Below, piece after piece: positions 49,101 through 59,476 of a stretch of DNA of 64,000 nucleotides. A program made the translations under genes and the position numbers. The stretch spans positions 9,052,001 to 9,116,000 of the forward strand of contig NC_088300.1 in the NCBI RefSeq assembly GCF_032854445.1, in the 5' to 3' direction. How positions within the stretch are numbered: position 1 is the first letter of the stretch; each line of letters opens with the position of its first letter. This stretch comes from Liolophura sinensis. Its lineage: Eukaryota > Mollusca > Polyplacophora > Chitonida > Chitonidae. Under the pieces are notes generated by a model. The model searched no databases, had not been told where the DNA came from, and worked only from the letters and a program-made list of their open reading frames with translations.

Positions 49101-52100
49101 TTTAATTGTTGGTTAATACGCACAGATTTTTCACTTGTTTCATTTTAACAGAACTGTGTATAGTATGTATTTCTTATAGTACCATATATTCAATAAGCAT
49201 TTTGTGCATTTGAATTTTCCTACAAGAAATTAATATTGGGGTTGGATGGGTGAAAAGGTTGAGACTCATTATCTCACCTATAGTATGTAGCAAAATGAAC
49301 CTTACCTTTGCCAACATTTGGCACAAGACTTTGAGGTTTGGGTGTACACCCATGTAGCTGATAGCTGACATATTATAGCCAGCCCATTCACCTCAGCGCA
49401 CTGTTTTAAACAGTCAGTAAACAAACACAGTGGAAGATCATATACAACCGCAGACACCCTTAACATGTGACAACACCTCTAGTGATGAATGCTACAAGGT
49501 GCTTGTGGGGGAGAAAAAAATGACTGGATGAGTATAGATTTTCTGAGAGGTCTTCATTCACAAAACTGTGGTTATTTTTACCCGGCTGTGTTTGCCCAGA
49601 CCAGCTGGGATTAGTTGTGGTGAGGATGTGGGTGTAGGCAAAAGGGGGTGTAGGGGAAAGGGGGCATCTAACCATCTAGGCAGGGGACAGTTCCAGGCAT
49701 ATAGTGGCATTTGAGGGAAGTGCCAAAATAATGAGCTACTTACTCTGCGATACTTTGTAATTTGCCAGGTATCAGTGGCCGAGTTGTGGTGAGGGTGTTA
49801 TTAGAGACAAGGAAAGGGTCTAACCGCATGGACAGGGCACTGTTCCAGGCGTAATCAGTTTTGAATCTGTTCTGTGATTCTTTGTACCATGTATCAGTTG
49901 CTTGGGATTTTTAACCTCCAGGAAAACAAATGATGTGCTTCATCCCCCAAAATGTAGGCCAATGCTAACAAATGGGTAGTCGCCACAATATAGCTGCAAT
50001 ATTGATGATGTGGTGTATGTATTTATTTTATTTATTTGTTTGGTGTTTTACGCCATACTCAAGAATATTTCACTTATACAACGGTGGCCTCCATTATGGT
50101 GGGAGAAAACCGGGGAAACCCACAACCATCTGCAGGTTACTGGCAGACCTTCCCATGTATGGCCAGAGAGGAACTGATGTGGTGTAAAGCTATAATCATT
50201 CATGTTTTTGACAGGTATCCTATAAAATCAGACTATATAGTATAATATAGTGAGGATGTAGATAGTAAGATAATAAAAGACTTACAGCACAGAGAATAAA
50301 ACCAGAGCCGTAGGGACATAGTGATAATTGGCAAATTATCACTCTTAATGGTGAAATACATGTACGTCCTCTTGTCAATTTATTTCAGTTTGGATTTTGT
50401 TCTAACTCTTTATGTTATGCTTATAAAGCAGCAAATTTATACGCCTCCTAGCACCTTGACCTAAGCAGAATTAGATAAACAAAAGTGCAGTAATGTTAAT
50501 TGCTATTTATTAGACGTAATTGGTCTAGAATTACTCAGAATGCTGTGTTGTCATCACTTTCATGTGTCTGTTTCATGAAGGGTGGTTTTTCCTTCTGTCA
50601 GGTGACTTGATCTCTGGAAAAGGAAGGCTGGTTTATTGCAGTGCTCATGTATCATACATAGTATGGTGTCATAATAGTGTGTATATTGCATATGTGTTTA
50701 CGCATCAAAGTACTCAAAGAAAGAGCTGGTTAGCTTACATTCAACCATACCAGTGCTCATGTTAATACTGTCCTTGAGTGTATGACCTTGACCTTGTCTC
50801 AGACATTTACAGGTGCTATTCTGGTCTCTGTTAACCCCTACAAGAATCTGCCCATTTACGAACAGGTAAGTCATGCATGCTATATATACAGAATTTGTGC
50901 CTATTAATCTAATTTTGATCACCTTCGTAAGGGTATATTGTGGGTATTGATTGAAAGAATTTATTTATTTGATTGGTGTTTAATGCCTTACTGAAGAATG
51001 TGTCACTTGCATGATGACGGCCAGCGTTATAATGGGAGGAAACTATACCAAGCCTAGGGGAAAACCACATCTATACACAGGTTGCTGACAGACCTTCCCT
51101 TGTACAGTGAGAGAGGAAGCCAGCATCAGGTGGACTTGAACTCACAGCAACCCTGCAAGGCTCCTGGGTCAGGTGTTAAGGAATAGGTATGAATCATGTT
51201 GGAAATCTAAAGAAACACAGGTGGAATTGATCTCTTCTGATGACTGGGTTGTTTTTGATAAAAAAATAAACTCCACATAACCATTCTTTAGAAGCTGTTT
51301 GATAAGGACGTTTACTGTTAATTGTGGAACACAGCACAGACTGTCAGGGCCATTTGAGCTAGTGTACAGGAGTCTCTGCTTCTATGTTGGTTTGTGTGTT
51401 TGTGTGACACTAAATGTTATAGTCAAACCCTGCTCTTGTCCTGAACAAGACATTGTGAGAGGAAATAAATATTAGTTCATAGAGAGTGTACATACAATTC
51501 TCTTAAACAGATCACCTGTCCAAAGCCTCGGTTTTAACTTGTGTGGAGTACTTCAGAAGTTGAAGTCTAAGGCAAACCTTGTGGGGACTGAGAAGTTAAA
51601 TGTGCGCTCTGCTCAGCTGATCATCTATTTATCCCCTAAATGAACTGACCCGTATCTTGGCAACCAAGAAATTCACTTTTTTTCCAGAGCATTCTTTGAG
51701 CATATGCTCAGTTTGAAAAATGGCATCATTGATTTTGTGTGGTAAATGTTTACGGATTTATACTTCTTGTTTTCACTGTTGTATATTGTGGTAGAAAGTG
51801 TTTTATGATCGTCATTTGGTGCCTTTGCTGGTCACACACTCTAATGGCTTCTCTTGTCTAGCTATTGACCAGTTCCACCTGTAACTGATGAGGTGCTGTT
51901 CTTCACCAATATCTGTCACATTAATCCACTCATATACAAGTGCAGCTGTCTTATATACTGCAATTCTGAACAGCCTATTTGCATGTTTGCAAGGTGTTAT
52001 AAACTAATAAAATTATACTTTTTGGGAAGCCTTGAAATTGGTCAATCTAACCAGTGTAGTTTTGTCTTCAAAACCAAAATAAAACTGTGCATAAATTGTA

Positions 52101-55100
52101 CTGAAAGTTGCTCTTTCATGTGCAGAAATGTTGAAGACAGGATACATGTATAAGTGAAATACTCCTGATGTATACATTGTATTCAGTTAAGTTCGAAGGA
52201 TAAAAAAACTGCCTGTATAAAAATATTTTTTATATTTGGTCCATTTGAATTAAGTCAAGGTTTAGTTCTTCAGCAAGTGTTAGCATAAGTGGGTGCAGTT
52301 GATGTATGACTTAGAATGGGGCAGTATTTGAATTCCAACACAATGACTTTGGGTGCAAGCAGACTGCAAACAGTGTAATACCTGGAAATCAGGTATGAGG
52401 TTAGAGCTTACTGTTGTCTTAGTAACTGGCTCTGTGCACTGTTTCTACTTGAGTGATTAAGCTGTGGGCAAAGCCAATTAGCTCTTGTTTATTTATCTGA
52501 GGGTGGAGTTGTCAAACTTTTGGTAATATTATTGTTATAAAAGGCAGGGTAGGATTTGTCAACAGAAGCTGGTTCCTGTGTCTCAGAATTCTGTGGGATG
52601 TACACACCTTACAGGCAGTAATTTGAGGAATGGCATTTTATAATGATTGGAGTAGATGTATAAGACATACTGTAGAGTAGACTACATGCACACATAAATG
52701 TACACATTATACAGCCAGAGGGCCATGGGACAATTTTATGTGTTAAACATTTATTTATTCATTTTTTAGTATTATTGTGTACCACTGAATTATATCTTGC
52801 AAAATAAACAAATAATATTAATAATCATTTTATAGACAACATGCTGCAATGAATAGTAACTCTTTTCTTATGTTCCATTTAGTCATATTGACATCTTTAA
52901 AAGATGTGTTTTGGAATACATGTATTATAACACTCTTATTTGGCCTCTCTAACAACTCTAACGAACTAAACAATTCCTATAAAATTGATGATTTATACAT
53001 GTATGATTGTTGAAAAATTCACAGAGATGTTGTCCTAACAATGTCTTTCAGTGTGGCCAGAATGGATAAAAAGTGTCTTGTGTGAGATAACAAGATGTAT
53101 ACATGGATTGTTAGACTGTTTGTAGCGGTAAGATTGATTCATTTCCTTTTTTCTCTGCTGGAACTGCCAGGGGCCAGATTGAAGTTGGCAGAATTAGAGC
53201 AACCATGTCAGGAGAGTTACAGGAATCTGCCTGGATCATCCCTATAGATCCCATCTTTAACCAGACACTTAGAGTAAACTTGCGAAATCTCAACAGCAAA
53301 CAGATTGTCGAGCAAATACCAAGAGCAGCCTCTGACAGCAGAAGGTCTGTGTTAACTGGAATGATAGGGGAACTAAAAAAATGTGTCCCTCAAAGCTGGC
53401 TTATTGGAAAAGGTGGAGCTGAGACACTTGTTTTGAGGGTAGACATGTCATATGCATGGATGCCATGCCCATGATGTCTGTCTCAGAGCCTCTGGCTGAT
53501 TGGGGCTCTAGAGTTCTCCTGAGGGTTAGATGTTTATCCTTGGTGTCAGATCCTGTCCCTTATTCTGTGGAAGCTCTAGTCCTCCACACTGCACCATTCC
53601 TGTCTATTCCTGCTGGGCCCTGTGTTTGTAAACAGTATCCAGGCCCAGTGACAAAAAACTGAATTATGAGCTGAGGGCAGACACAAATGTTAAGTATGTG
53701 TGTATGTGATTAAATGCTGGGAAGATAGGAATAAAATGAATCTGGTAAATAAAAAATTAAGGGCAAAATGGATGTGGCGTTCTACTGATTATTCCAGCTA
53801 ATGGAAACTTTTGAAATGTGTGAAAAATAAATACAGCTACCTAAAGTAAATCTCTTTGTATGCTGAAATTGAACAAATAGTAAATATCACCAACAGCATA
53901 CATGCATATCCAGTGTAGCAATAATGTTTTCTTAAAAATTGGCATGTGCGTTCCTCTTTTGTTTATCAGGATGAGACATTGAATAAGTTATAGTGGCAAA
54001 TTTGTACAGTCTACAGATGTATAGATGTATGTGTCAACTTTGATATGCACAGTTTACATTGCTGTTACACTGTAGATGTACTAGGCACAGTTAGGATTCT
54101 GCAGGTCTTCCCAGATAACAAATATGTTTGCAAGTTAACAGATATGTTTATTGTGTGCTGTTTGTTCACATGTTGTCACACAGTGAATCAGTGATGGTAT
54201 TTGATGTGTTGTCTGTATTTCCAGGAAAATGTTTCCCAGTACTGTGGTAAAAAGCTGAACCAGGGAGAACCTCATATATTTGCCATAGCGGAGGCAGCCT
54301 ATCAGAACCTCCACCATAATGCTGTCAATCAGTCATGTATCATCAGTGGGGAGAGTGGTGCAGGCAAGGTGAGACTTATGTACCACTACTGGCTTTTGGC
54401 AATAAGGGAAAAAACTGAAAGGAGTATTTTGTACGTTTTATAGTATTGGGTATTATTTGGTAACATCACTGGAGTGCTTTATGCATGTCACCATTTTAAA
54501 CTTTAAACAGGTAAAATTGTACAAGATTCATAATAAATTCATGAATGTATAAATCATTTGTATTACAATAGTAAGTACTTTTTACAGATGTTAATAACAG
54601 GGCGGATATTTTAGCTGAAAGCATTATGAAATGAGACACAGAGACGTTTAATTCCTTGCCTTCATTTTGGGCAAAAGTATTTGGTTCCACCTATTTGGTA
54701 TCCTAAAACTGAAACTTAAGGTAAGGTTTCCTGAGACTCGATCCCATGTGTACCTTGTACCTGACATGTGTACGCGGATCGGAATGAGAAAGTTTGGATA
54801 GCAAGTGTTGTGTCCTGTACACAATCTAAATCCTGAACCCAGAGATTCTGACGGGAACTGGATTGATGTAAACAGAAACTGGATTACAGCAAAGTTTCCA
54901 GCCTCGGTTAAACTGTGTACAAGTGTACAAAGATTAACTCTGTAACCACACACCTTTTTTCACACCTCACAAGATTCCCAGCTAGATTTCATATATTACC
55001 TTGCAAACCAGGTGTTGTTTATTTTTAGAAATGGTTTCTAAACTTTTAAAGGTGTTGAGACGAACAGAAATGCTAGTTGATACTATATGTCAAGCTTTGT

Positions 55101-57938
55101 GTATAGGTTATGTTTCTACCTGTATATTGTGCATGTTTATTATATACAAATTGTGTTCCGAGAATTAATGATATGAAATATTACCAGAACTGCAATAAAA
55201 ACAGCTGGTTTGTGTGGTTTGTGACTCATCATGTCTAAACTCCTTCCGCAGCAGAAGCAGTGCGTTGTGTAAGCCAGAAATTGATGACTTCTAGGCAAAA
55301 TACCAGCTTGTGGACCTGTAGTAATTGTTGTTTTATGTTGGGCACCCACACTGGCTGAGTTTCTCTGCTTGTTACCAGATTAGGGTCGGGTTATGCTTGT
55401 ACAGTTTTCAGTGGATTTTCCTGAACAGTGTTGACCACATCCTTTTGTGGTTAGGTTGTTGGTGGTGTTGTTGTTGGGTTAGGTGATGGAGGGGGTCAGT
55501 GAGGGTGAAGCCACCTGCTGTGTGTTGATAGGATAAGAGACAACGACTTCTGCAGATCAGCATTGCTCAATCTCCTTGCAGCTTTCAGGATTACCTGATA
55601 ATCTTGTGAATCCCCTGCTCTGATTTTCTCTTGTATGGCCAGAAAAGTCTGGATTATCTTCACAGACAAGCGTTTTTCTGTCAGTGGCGTCATGTTGTTA
55701 CCTTCGTCCAAAATTCCCGCCATTCCATAGGAGACTTTGAACTTCATGTCTAACACCTCTCAAAATTCAGTTCCTTATAAATAAGTAAATACATCCTCAT
55801 GTGGTTTCAGGTTTCAAGGATTCTTCTTGTGTTGTGTATGTATGATGTTGAATCCATCTCTAATAATGTTACTGGCTATACAAGAACAGCTACATGTACA
55901 GTGTACCAGTACATCACAGCCCTTTGTTAGACATTTTGAGTGTACCAATTTACATGTAGCTTCTGCTGCTACTCGGTGAATTCACAAAAATCATGTTTTC
56001 CTTCATTCTTATTTAAACCACGCTCCTGTGAAATGTTCCAATATAGAAATTCTTGAGATCTTAAAAATACCAAAAGAAAAGCAGAAACCAACACACAAAT
56101 AAATAAATAAATAAATTATACTATACTCTTTGAAGACATCATTCAGTCATTCAGTTTGCTTCCAGTGTTTGATAAAAAATATCAGACAGTCAAGCGGAAT
56201 ATTGCTTTGTTTGAGGAATCTGTGCAAATTAATACTAAATCAAAGCCTGAAAAAATAATACTTTTTAAATCACCAAAGTTAAATTTAAAGTAAATTGGTG
56301 CCATTAGTTCATAGAGTTCTAGCTCTCTGTACAGTGGAGAAAAATTGGCTGTGGTAGGGGATCTAATCAAGAGGTTTTTTTTATTCTATCTTTTATGAGG
56401 AAACACTGACAAGATTTTGTCTTAAACTGTAATTAAAAGTGTATCATGGATGCAAATTTAACACAACAGTTAACTCAGTGTGTTTGTATTTCTGTGGACC
56501 AGACCAGCATTGCTGTGGGCCAAGGAAGTGATTCAGGTTTCATTAATGAAACACACATGTACAGCTAAGTGTGCGCACACGCCTGCAATGTTACATGTCA
56601 ACACTACTGTCTGGAAACAAAGAACAGTGAGGCACTTTTGCGTGTCTTCCAGTGTACATGTTTTTTTTTTGGTAGGCTGTTATTAGTGAAGGAAGCCTAC
56701 TGTTACATGGCAGGGAAATACATGTATGGTGCAGGAAATGAAATATGCTGCAGGTTTATAGTCTGTACCCAGTGACTTTGTTGGGCCTGGGAATGGAAAC
56801 TGTAGCTGCCAAGTGGGTAGAAGTGTTTGGGATGACAGTGTGGTGGCCTAGCTGTGCTTAACAGTTATTCCAGGGAAGTTACATAGGTCAAGTTACGCAA
56901 GGACAGATATGACAACATCCACATGATTTATGACCTCCTTTTCTATTCCGTTCACTTTTTCCTTCTCAAATTGCTCAAGTTGTCTGGATTTTGTCAACAG
57001 TATTGCCAATAACATCTGGCGTCATTTAGTTCTAGTGCTGCAGGCTTTACACATGCGCAGTATGATCACATATGAATACATTGAATGCTGCAAAGAAATA
57101 CAAACACATAAGATTTTCCAACAGTAAAATCTATTACTTCTTCAGGCAAAATGTTGAATACATGCATATCAACAAGATATATATTATGATAAGAATTGTG
57201 TTCTGGAGTTAAACTCTGATGTTAAAGTTTGAGTACCATAAGTAAAAGATCTGCTTTATGCAAAGGGATAACCTTAACTGCTTGATAGGTTGTCATGATA
57301 GGTCTCCATGACTTTCCAGTGAAGCAGCATGTTCAGTGTCTGTTCCAAGGTTTTTTATCAGTTAGACAGCATTTCAGGTGTCTGCTAGGTGGTTTTCCAG
57401 TGAGGCAGCATATGAGGTGTTTGCTCATTGGTTTTGATGTCTGCTCTGTTGCGCTCTAGTGTGGCTTCATTCCAGGTTTCTGCAAGATGGCTTTCCAGTG
57501 AGGCAGCGTGTTTGATGTCTGCTGTATGGCTTTCCAGTGTGGCTTCACGTCAGATGTCTGCTCTGGTGAGGCAGCAGGTTTCGCTTTCCAGCGAGGTGTC
57601 GTGTCTGATGTCTGTTCCATGTAGTTTCTAGTAAGAAGTTACGTGTAGTGTCTGTTCTGTGTTTTTCACTGAGGTAGAATGTCCGGTTTCTGCTCAATAT
57701 TTTTAGTGAGGCAATCATGTTGCTTTTCGACATCAAAACATGATCATGACTTGATGAAAACAGTGATAAAAATCAAATATTACTTGGTAAACAATTAAGA
57801 CTATGATGTGTATGTCTGTCTGTTTTCAGACGGAGAGCACAAAGTTTATCCTGCAGTACCTGTGTTCTGTGACAAACCATGTGTCCATCTGGGTGGAGCA
57901 GCAGATCCTGGAGGCCAACACCATACTGGAGGCATTCG
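37130..57938 (+). CDS. Unconventional myosin heavy chain, N-terminal part of the motor domain (partial, five exons)
   Basis: Exons 37130-37157, 38409-38515, 50803-50865, 54225-54368 and 57830-57938 join in phase into 149 codons plus one base. Read in order they give [10 protein letters not shown], a lead-in [15 protein letters not shown] and [47 protein letters not shown], the P-loop [11 protein letters not shown], and [15 protein letters not shown]. This is the canonical start of a myosin ATPase head, normally followed by NAKTxRNDNSSRFGK (switch I), which must lie beyond 64000. The very short pre-motor extension and the sequence style suggest a MyTH4-FERM-like class (VII, X, XV or XXII). I cannot fix the class without the tail. 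Introns are long and repeat-filled. Confidence 0.9.
37158..38408 (+). other. Myosin intron 1
   Basis: From GTAATG to CTTGTTACAG. No repeat or second gene was recognised. A 116-codon minus-strand frame (37983-38333) has no support. Confidence 0.55.
38409..38515 (+). CDS. Myosin exon 2
   Basis: The acceptor CTTGTTACAG precedes GCTGCCAGCC. With the split Gly codon the exon encodes [30 protein letters not shown] and QRDEIY, then the donor TAT|GTATCC. GVxDM and NLKTRYxxxxIY are standard landmarks at the start of a myosin head. Confidence 0.87.
40476..40927. repeat. ~36-bp tandem repeat, about 12 copies
   Basis: The unit TTACATGTATTCACCGTAG plus TTCAGAGCCTTGACCAC repeats with substitutions in most copies (CACTGTAG, CACCATAG, CACGATAG). 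Confidence 0.93.
41140..41470. repeat. Degenerate ~23-bp tandem repeat interrupted by a SINE tail fragment
   Basis: Variants of GACCTCAGACTACAGCTTG recur about a dozen times. At about 41332-41362 the array is broken by GTAAAACACCAATCAAAATA, which is the 3' tail of the family A SINE. Confidence 0.75.
41870..42088 (-). mobile_element. tRNA-derived SINE (family A), diverged
   Basis: The plus strand shows TTAATTGATTAGTGTTTGG, then GCCGGCATTATGG, CCATCTGCAGGTTGCTGACA and TGGATTTGAACTCACAGTGA, ending near a degraded head. The order is the reverse of the 60402 copy. Confidence 0.75.
42645..45335. repeat. 66-bp minisatellite, about 41 copies, with a 520-bp higher-order repeat
   Basis: The unit runs GGCATATCCTGGCCCACAGC, CCTATTCCTGGCTTATCATG and TGAGAGATACACCTATGCTT before ATCAAA. 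It is 66 bases, with a few 62-base units lacking GAGA. Sites vary in a limited way (GCTTAT/GATTAT, CAAAGG/CACAGG, AGCCC/AACCT). Because 66 is divisible by three, two of the three forward frames stay open, giving a 536-codon frame. There is no start context, splice support or codon bias for a real protein. It lies in myosin intron 2. Confidence 0.96.
46014..46312. mobile_element. Two SINE (family A) fragments fused as an inverted pair
   Basis: The left half (46014-46172) is the element in minus orientation, TTTGATTGGTGTTTTATGCC through GACCATCCGCAGGCTGCTG. The right half (about 46185-46312) is in plus orientation, CAGCAACCTGCGGATGG through GTAAAACACCAATCAAA. Only a dozen bases separate them, so the transcript could fold into a long hairpin. 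Confidence 0.85.
48043..48716. repeat. 37-bp minisatellite, about 18 copies
   Basis: The unit is TGCTGACAGTCAGGAGGTTT followed by GTCAGGTTACTGGTACC. In the first third, units ending ACC and ACT largely alternate. In the later part ACATGCTGACAGTCAGAAGG dominates. Confidence 0.95.
50018..50175 (-). mobile_element. tRNA-derived SINE (family A), 3' part
   Basis: TTTGGTGTTTTACGCCATAC, TCAAGAATATTTCACTTATA and CCATTATGGTGGGAG lead to CCATCTGCAGGTTACTGGCA. The tRNA-like head is missing. Confidence 0.82.
50803..50865 (+). CDS. Myosin exon 3
   Basis: Twenty-one codons between ACCTTGTCTCAG and the strong donor CAG|GTAAGT, phase 0 on both sides. It encodes [20 protein letters not shown] plus Gln. The xNPYKxLPIY motif is specific to myosin heads. 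Confidence 0.93.
50866..54224 (+). other. Myosin intron 3
   Basis: GT-AG, phase 0. It contains one SINE copy (50958-51185). A 90-codon frame at 53205-53474 is unsupported. Otherwise no feature was recognised. Confidence 0.75.
50958..51185 (-). mobile_element. tRNA-derived SINE (family A), diverged
   Basis: TTATTTGATTGGTGTTTAAT, GACGGCCAGCGTTATAATGG, CACAGGTTGCTGACAGACC, GAACTCACAGCAACC and GGCTCCTGGGTCA follow the reverse order of the family. Confidence 0.8.
54225..54368 (+). CDS. Myosin exon 4 (P-loop)
   Basis: Forty-eight codons between TGTATTTCCAG and AAG|GTGAGA. It encodes [26 protein letters not shown], then [22 protein letters not shown] is the ATP-binding P-loop; the final Thr is the first codon of exon 5. 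Confidence 0.95.
55496..55756 (-). CDS. Unidentified 86-codon open frame inside myosin intron 4
   Basis: It encodes [38 protein letters not shown] and [17 protein letters not shown], which looks like a real amphipathic helical protein more than chance translation. A donor-like CAG|GTAATC follows the DSQDYQ codons, so only part may be exonic. I recognise no family. It could be a nested gene exon, a relic of a retrocopy, or chance. Confidence 0.25.
   Translation of the reverse strand: MLDMKFKVSYGMAGILDEGNNMTPLTEKRLSVKIIQTFLAIQEKIRAGDSQDYQVILKAARRLSNADLQKSLSLILSTHSRWLHPH
57300..57700. repeat. Degenerate ~50-bp tandem repeat next to myosin exon 5
   Basis: Blocks such as GGCTTTCCAGTGAGGCAGC and GATGTCTGCT recur about eight times with many substitutions and length changes. 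Confidence 0.7.
57830..57938 (+). CDS. Myosin exon 5 (after the P-loop, into the LEAFG motif)
   Basis: The acceptor CTGTCTGTTTTCAG precedes ACGGAGAGCACAAAG. It encodes [20 protein letters not shown] then [16 protein letters not shown] and the first base of Gly, followed by the donor G|GTAAGC. In other myosins the next residues are NAKT. The last 22 bases of this exon and its donor are the founder of the array that follows. Confidence 0.94.
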
Positions 57939-59476
57939 GTAAGCTACAGAATGACTATAGTTCACACATAAACACCATACTGGAGGCATTCGGTAAGCTA
58001 CAGAATGACTATAGTTCACACATAAACACCATACTGGAGGCATTCGGTAAGCTACAGGATGACTATAGTCCACACATAAACACCATACTGGAGGCATTCG
58101 GTAAGCTACAGGATAACTAGACCACATATAAACACCATACTGGAGGCATTCAGCAAGCTACAGGATGATTAGACCACATATAAACACCATATTGCAGGCA
58201 TTGGGTAAGCTACAGGATGACTATAGACCACATACAAACACCATAGTGGAGGCATTCGGTAAGCTACAGGATGACTAAACCACATACAAACACCATAGTG
58301 GAGGCATTCGGCAAGCTACAGGATGACTAGACCACATATAAACACCATACTGGAGGTGTTTGGCAAGCTACAGGATGACTATAGACCACATGCAAACACC
58401 ATACTGGAGGCATTTGGTAAGCTACAGGATGACTGTAGACCACATGCAAACACCATATTGGAGGCATTTGGTAAGCTACAGGATGACTGTAGACCACATG
58501 CAAACACCATATTGGAGGCATTCAGTAAGCTACAGGATGACTAGACCACATATAAAGACCATACTGGAGGTATTTGGCAAGCTACAGGATGACTGTAGAC
58601 CACATACAAACACCATACTGGAGGCATTTGGTAAGCTACAGGATGACTGTAGACCACATGCAAACACCATAGTGGAGGCATTCAGTAAGCTACAGGATGA
58701 CTAGACCACATACAAACACCATACTGGAGGCATTCGGTAAGCTACAGGATGACTAGACCACATACAAACACCATACTGGAGGTGTTTGGCAAGCTACAGG
58801 ATGACTATAGACCACGTATAAACACCATACTGGAGGTGTTTGGCAAGCTACAGGATGACTAGACCACATACAAACACCATAGTGGAGGCATTTGGCAAGT
58901 TACAGGATGACTATAGACCACATACAAACACCATAGTGGAGGCATTTGGCAAGCTACAGGATGACTTTAGACCACATATAAACACCATACTGGAGGTATT
59001 TGGCAAGCTACAGGATGACTATAGACCACATACAAACACCATACTGGAGGCATTCAGTAAGCTACAGAATGACTATAGTCCACACTTAAACACCATAGTG
59101 GAGGCATTTGGTAAGCTACAGGATGACTAGACCACATACAAACACCATACTGGAGGCATTCAGTAAGCTACAGGATGGCTTTAGACCACATATAAACACC
59201 ATACTGGAGGTATTTGGCAAGCTACAGGATGACTACAGTCCATATACAAACACCATAGTGGAGGCATTCAGTAAGCTACAGGATGACTAGACCACATACA
59301 AACACCATAGTGGAGGCATTCGGCAAGCTACAGGATGACTATAGACCACATACAAACACCATAGTGGAGGCATTCGGCAAGCTACAGGATGACTATAGAC
59401 CACATGCATACACCATAGTGGAGGCATTCAGTAAGCTACAGGATGACTACAGTCCACATACACTGCACATACAAAC
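57916..59476 (+). repeat. Minisatellite made from the myosin exon 5 end and its 5' splice site, about 29 copies
   Basis: The unit is 54 bases (GACTATAGACC variants) or 52 bases (GACTAGACC variants). Each contains ACACCATACTGGAGGCATTC, that is the codons for NTILEAF, then a donor-like hexamer and TACAGGATGAC. Counting along the array I find GTAAGC in 17 copies and GCAAGC or GCAAGT in 12. The first copy is the exon itself. The 52-base units put an in-frame TAG after GAC. Confidence 0.95.

Larger units (their letters stand above)
38516..50802 (+). other. Myosin intron 2 (12.3 kb, repeat-rich)
   Basis: GT-AG intron in phase 0. It holds tandem arrays at 40476-40927, 41140-41470, 42645-45335 and 48043-48716 and SINE copies at 41870-42088, 46014-46312 and 50018-50175. 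The parts outside these (38516-40475, 45336-46013, 46313-48042 and 48717-50017) are AT-rich with no supported exon. Confidence 0.8.
54369..57829 (+). other. Myosin intron 4
   Basis: GT-AG, phase 0. It contains an unidentified minus-strand frame (55496-55756) and a degenerate tandem repeat (57300-57700) just before exon 5. Confidence 0.75.

Noticed and set aside
53205-53474. 90-codon plus-strand frame in myosin intron 3
   Set aside because: No domain, no splice sites in phase with the myosin exons, and exons 3 and 4 already join in frame without it.
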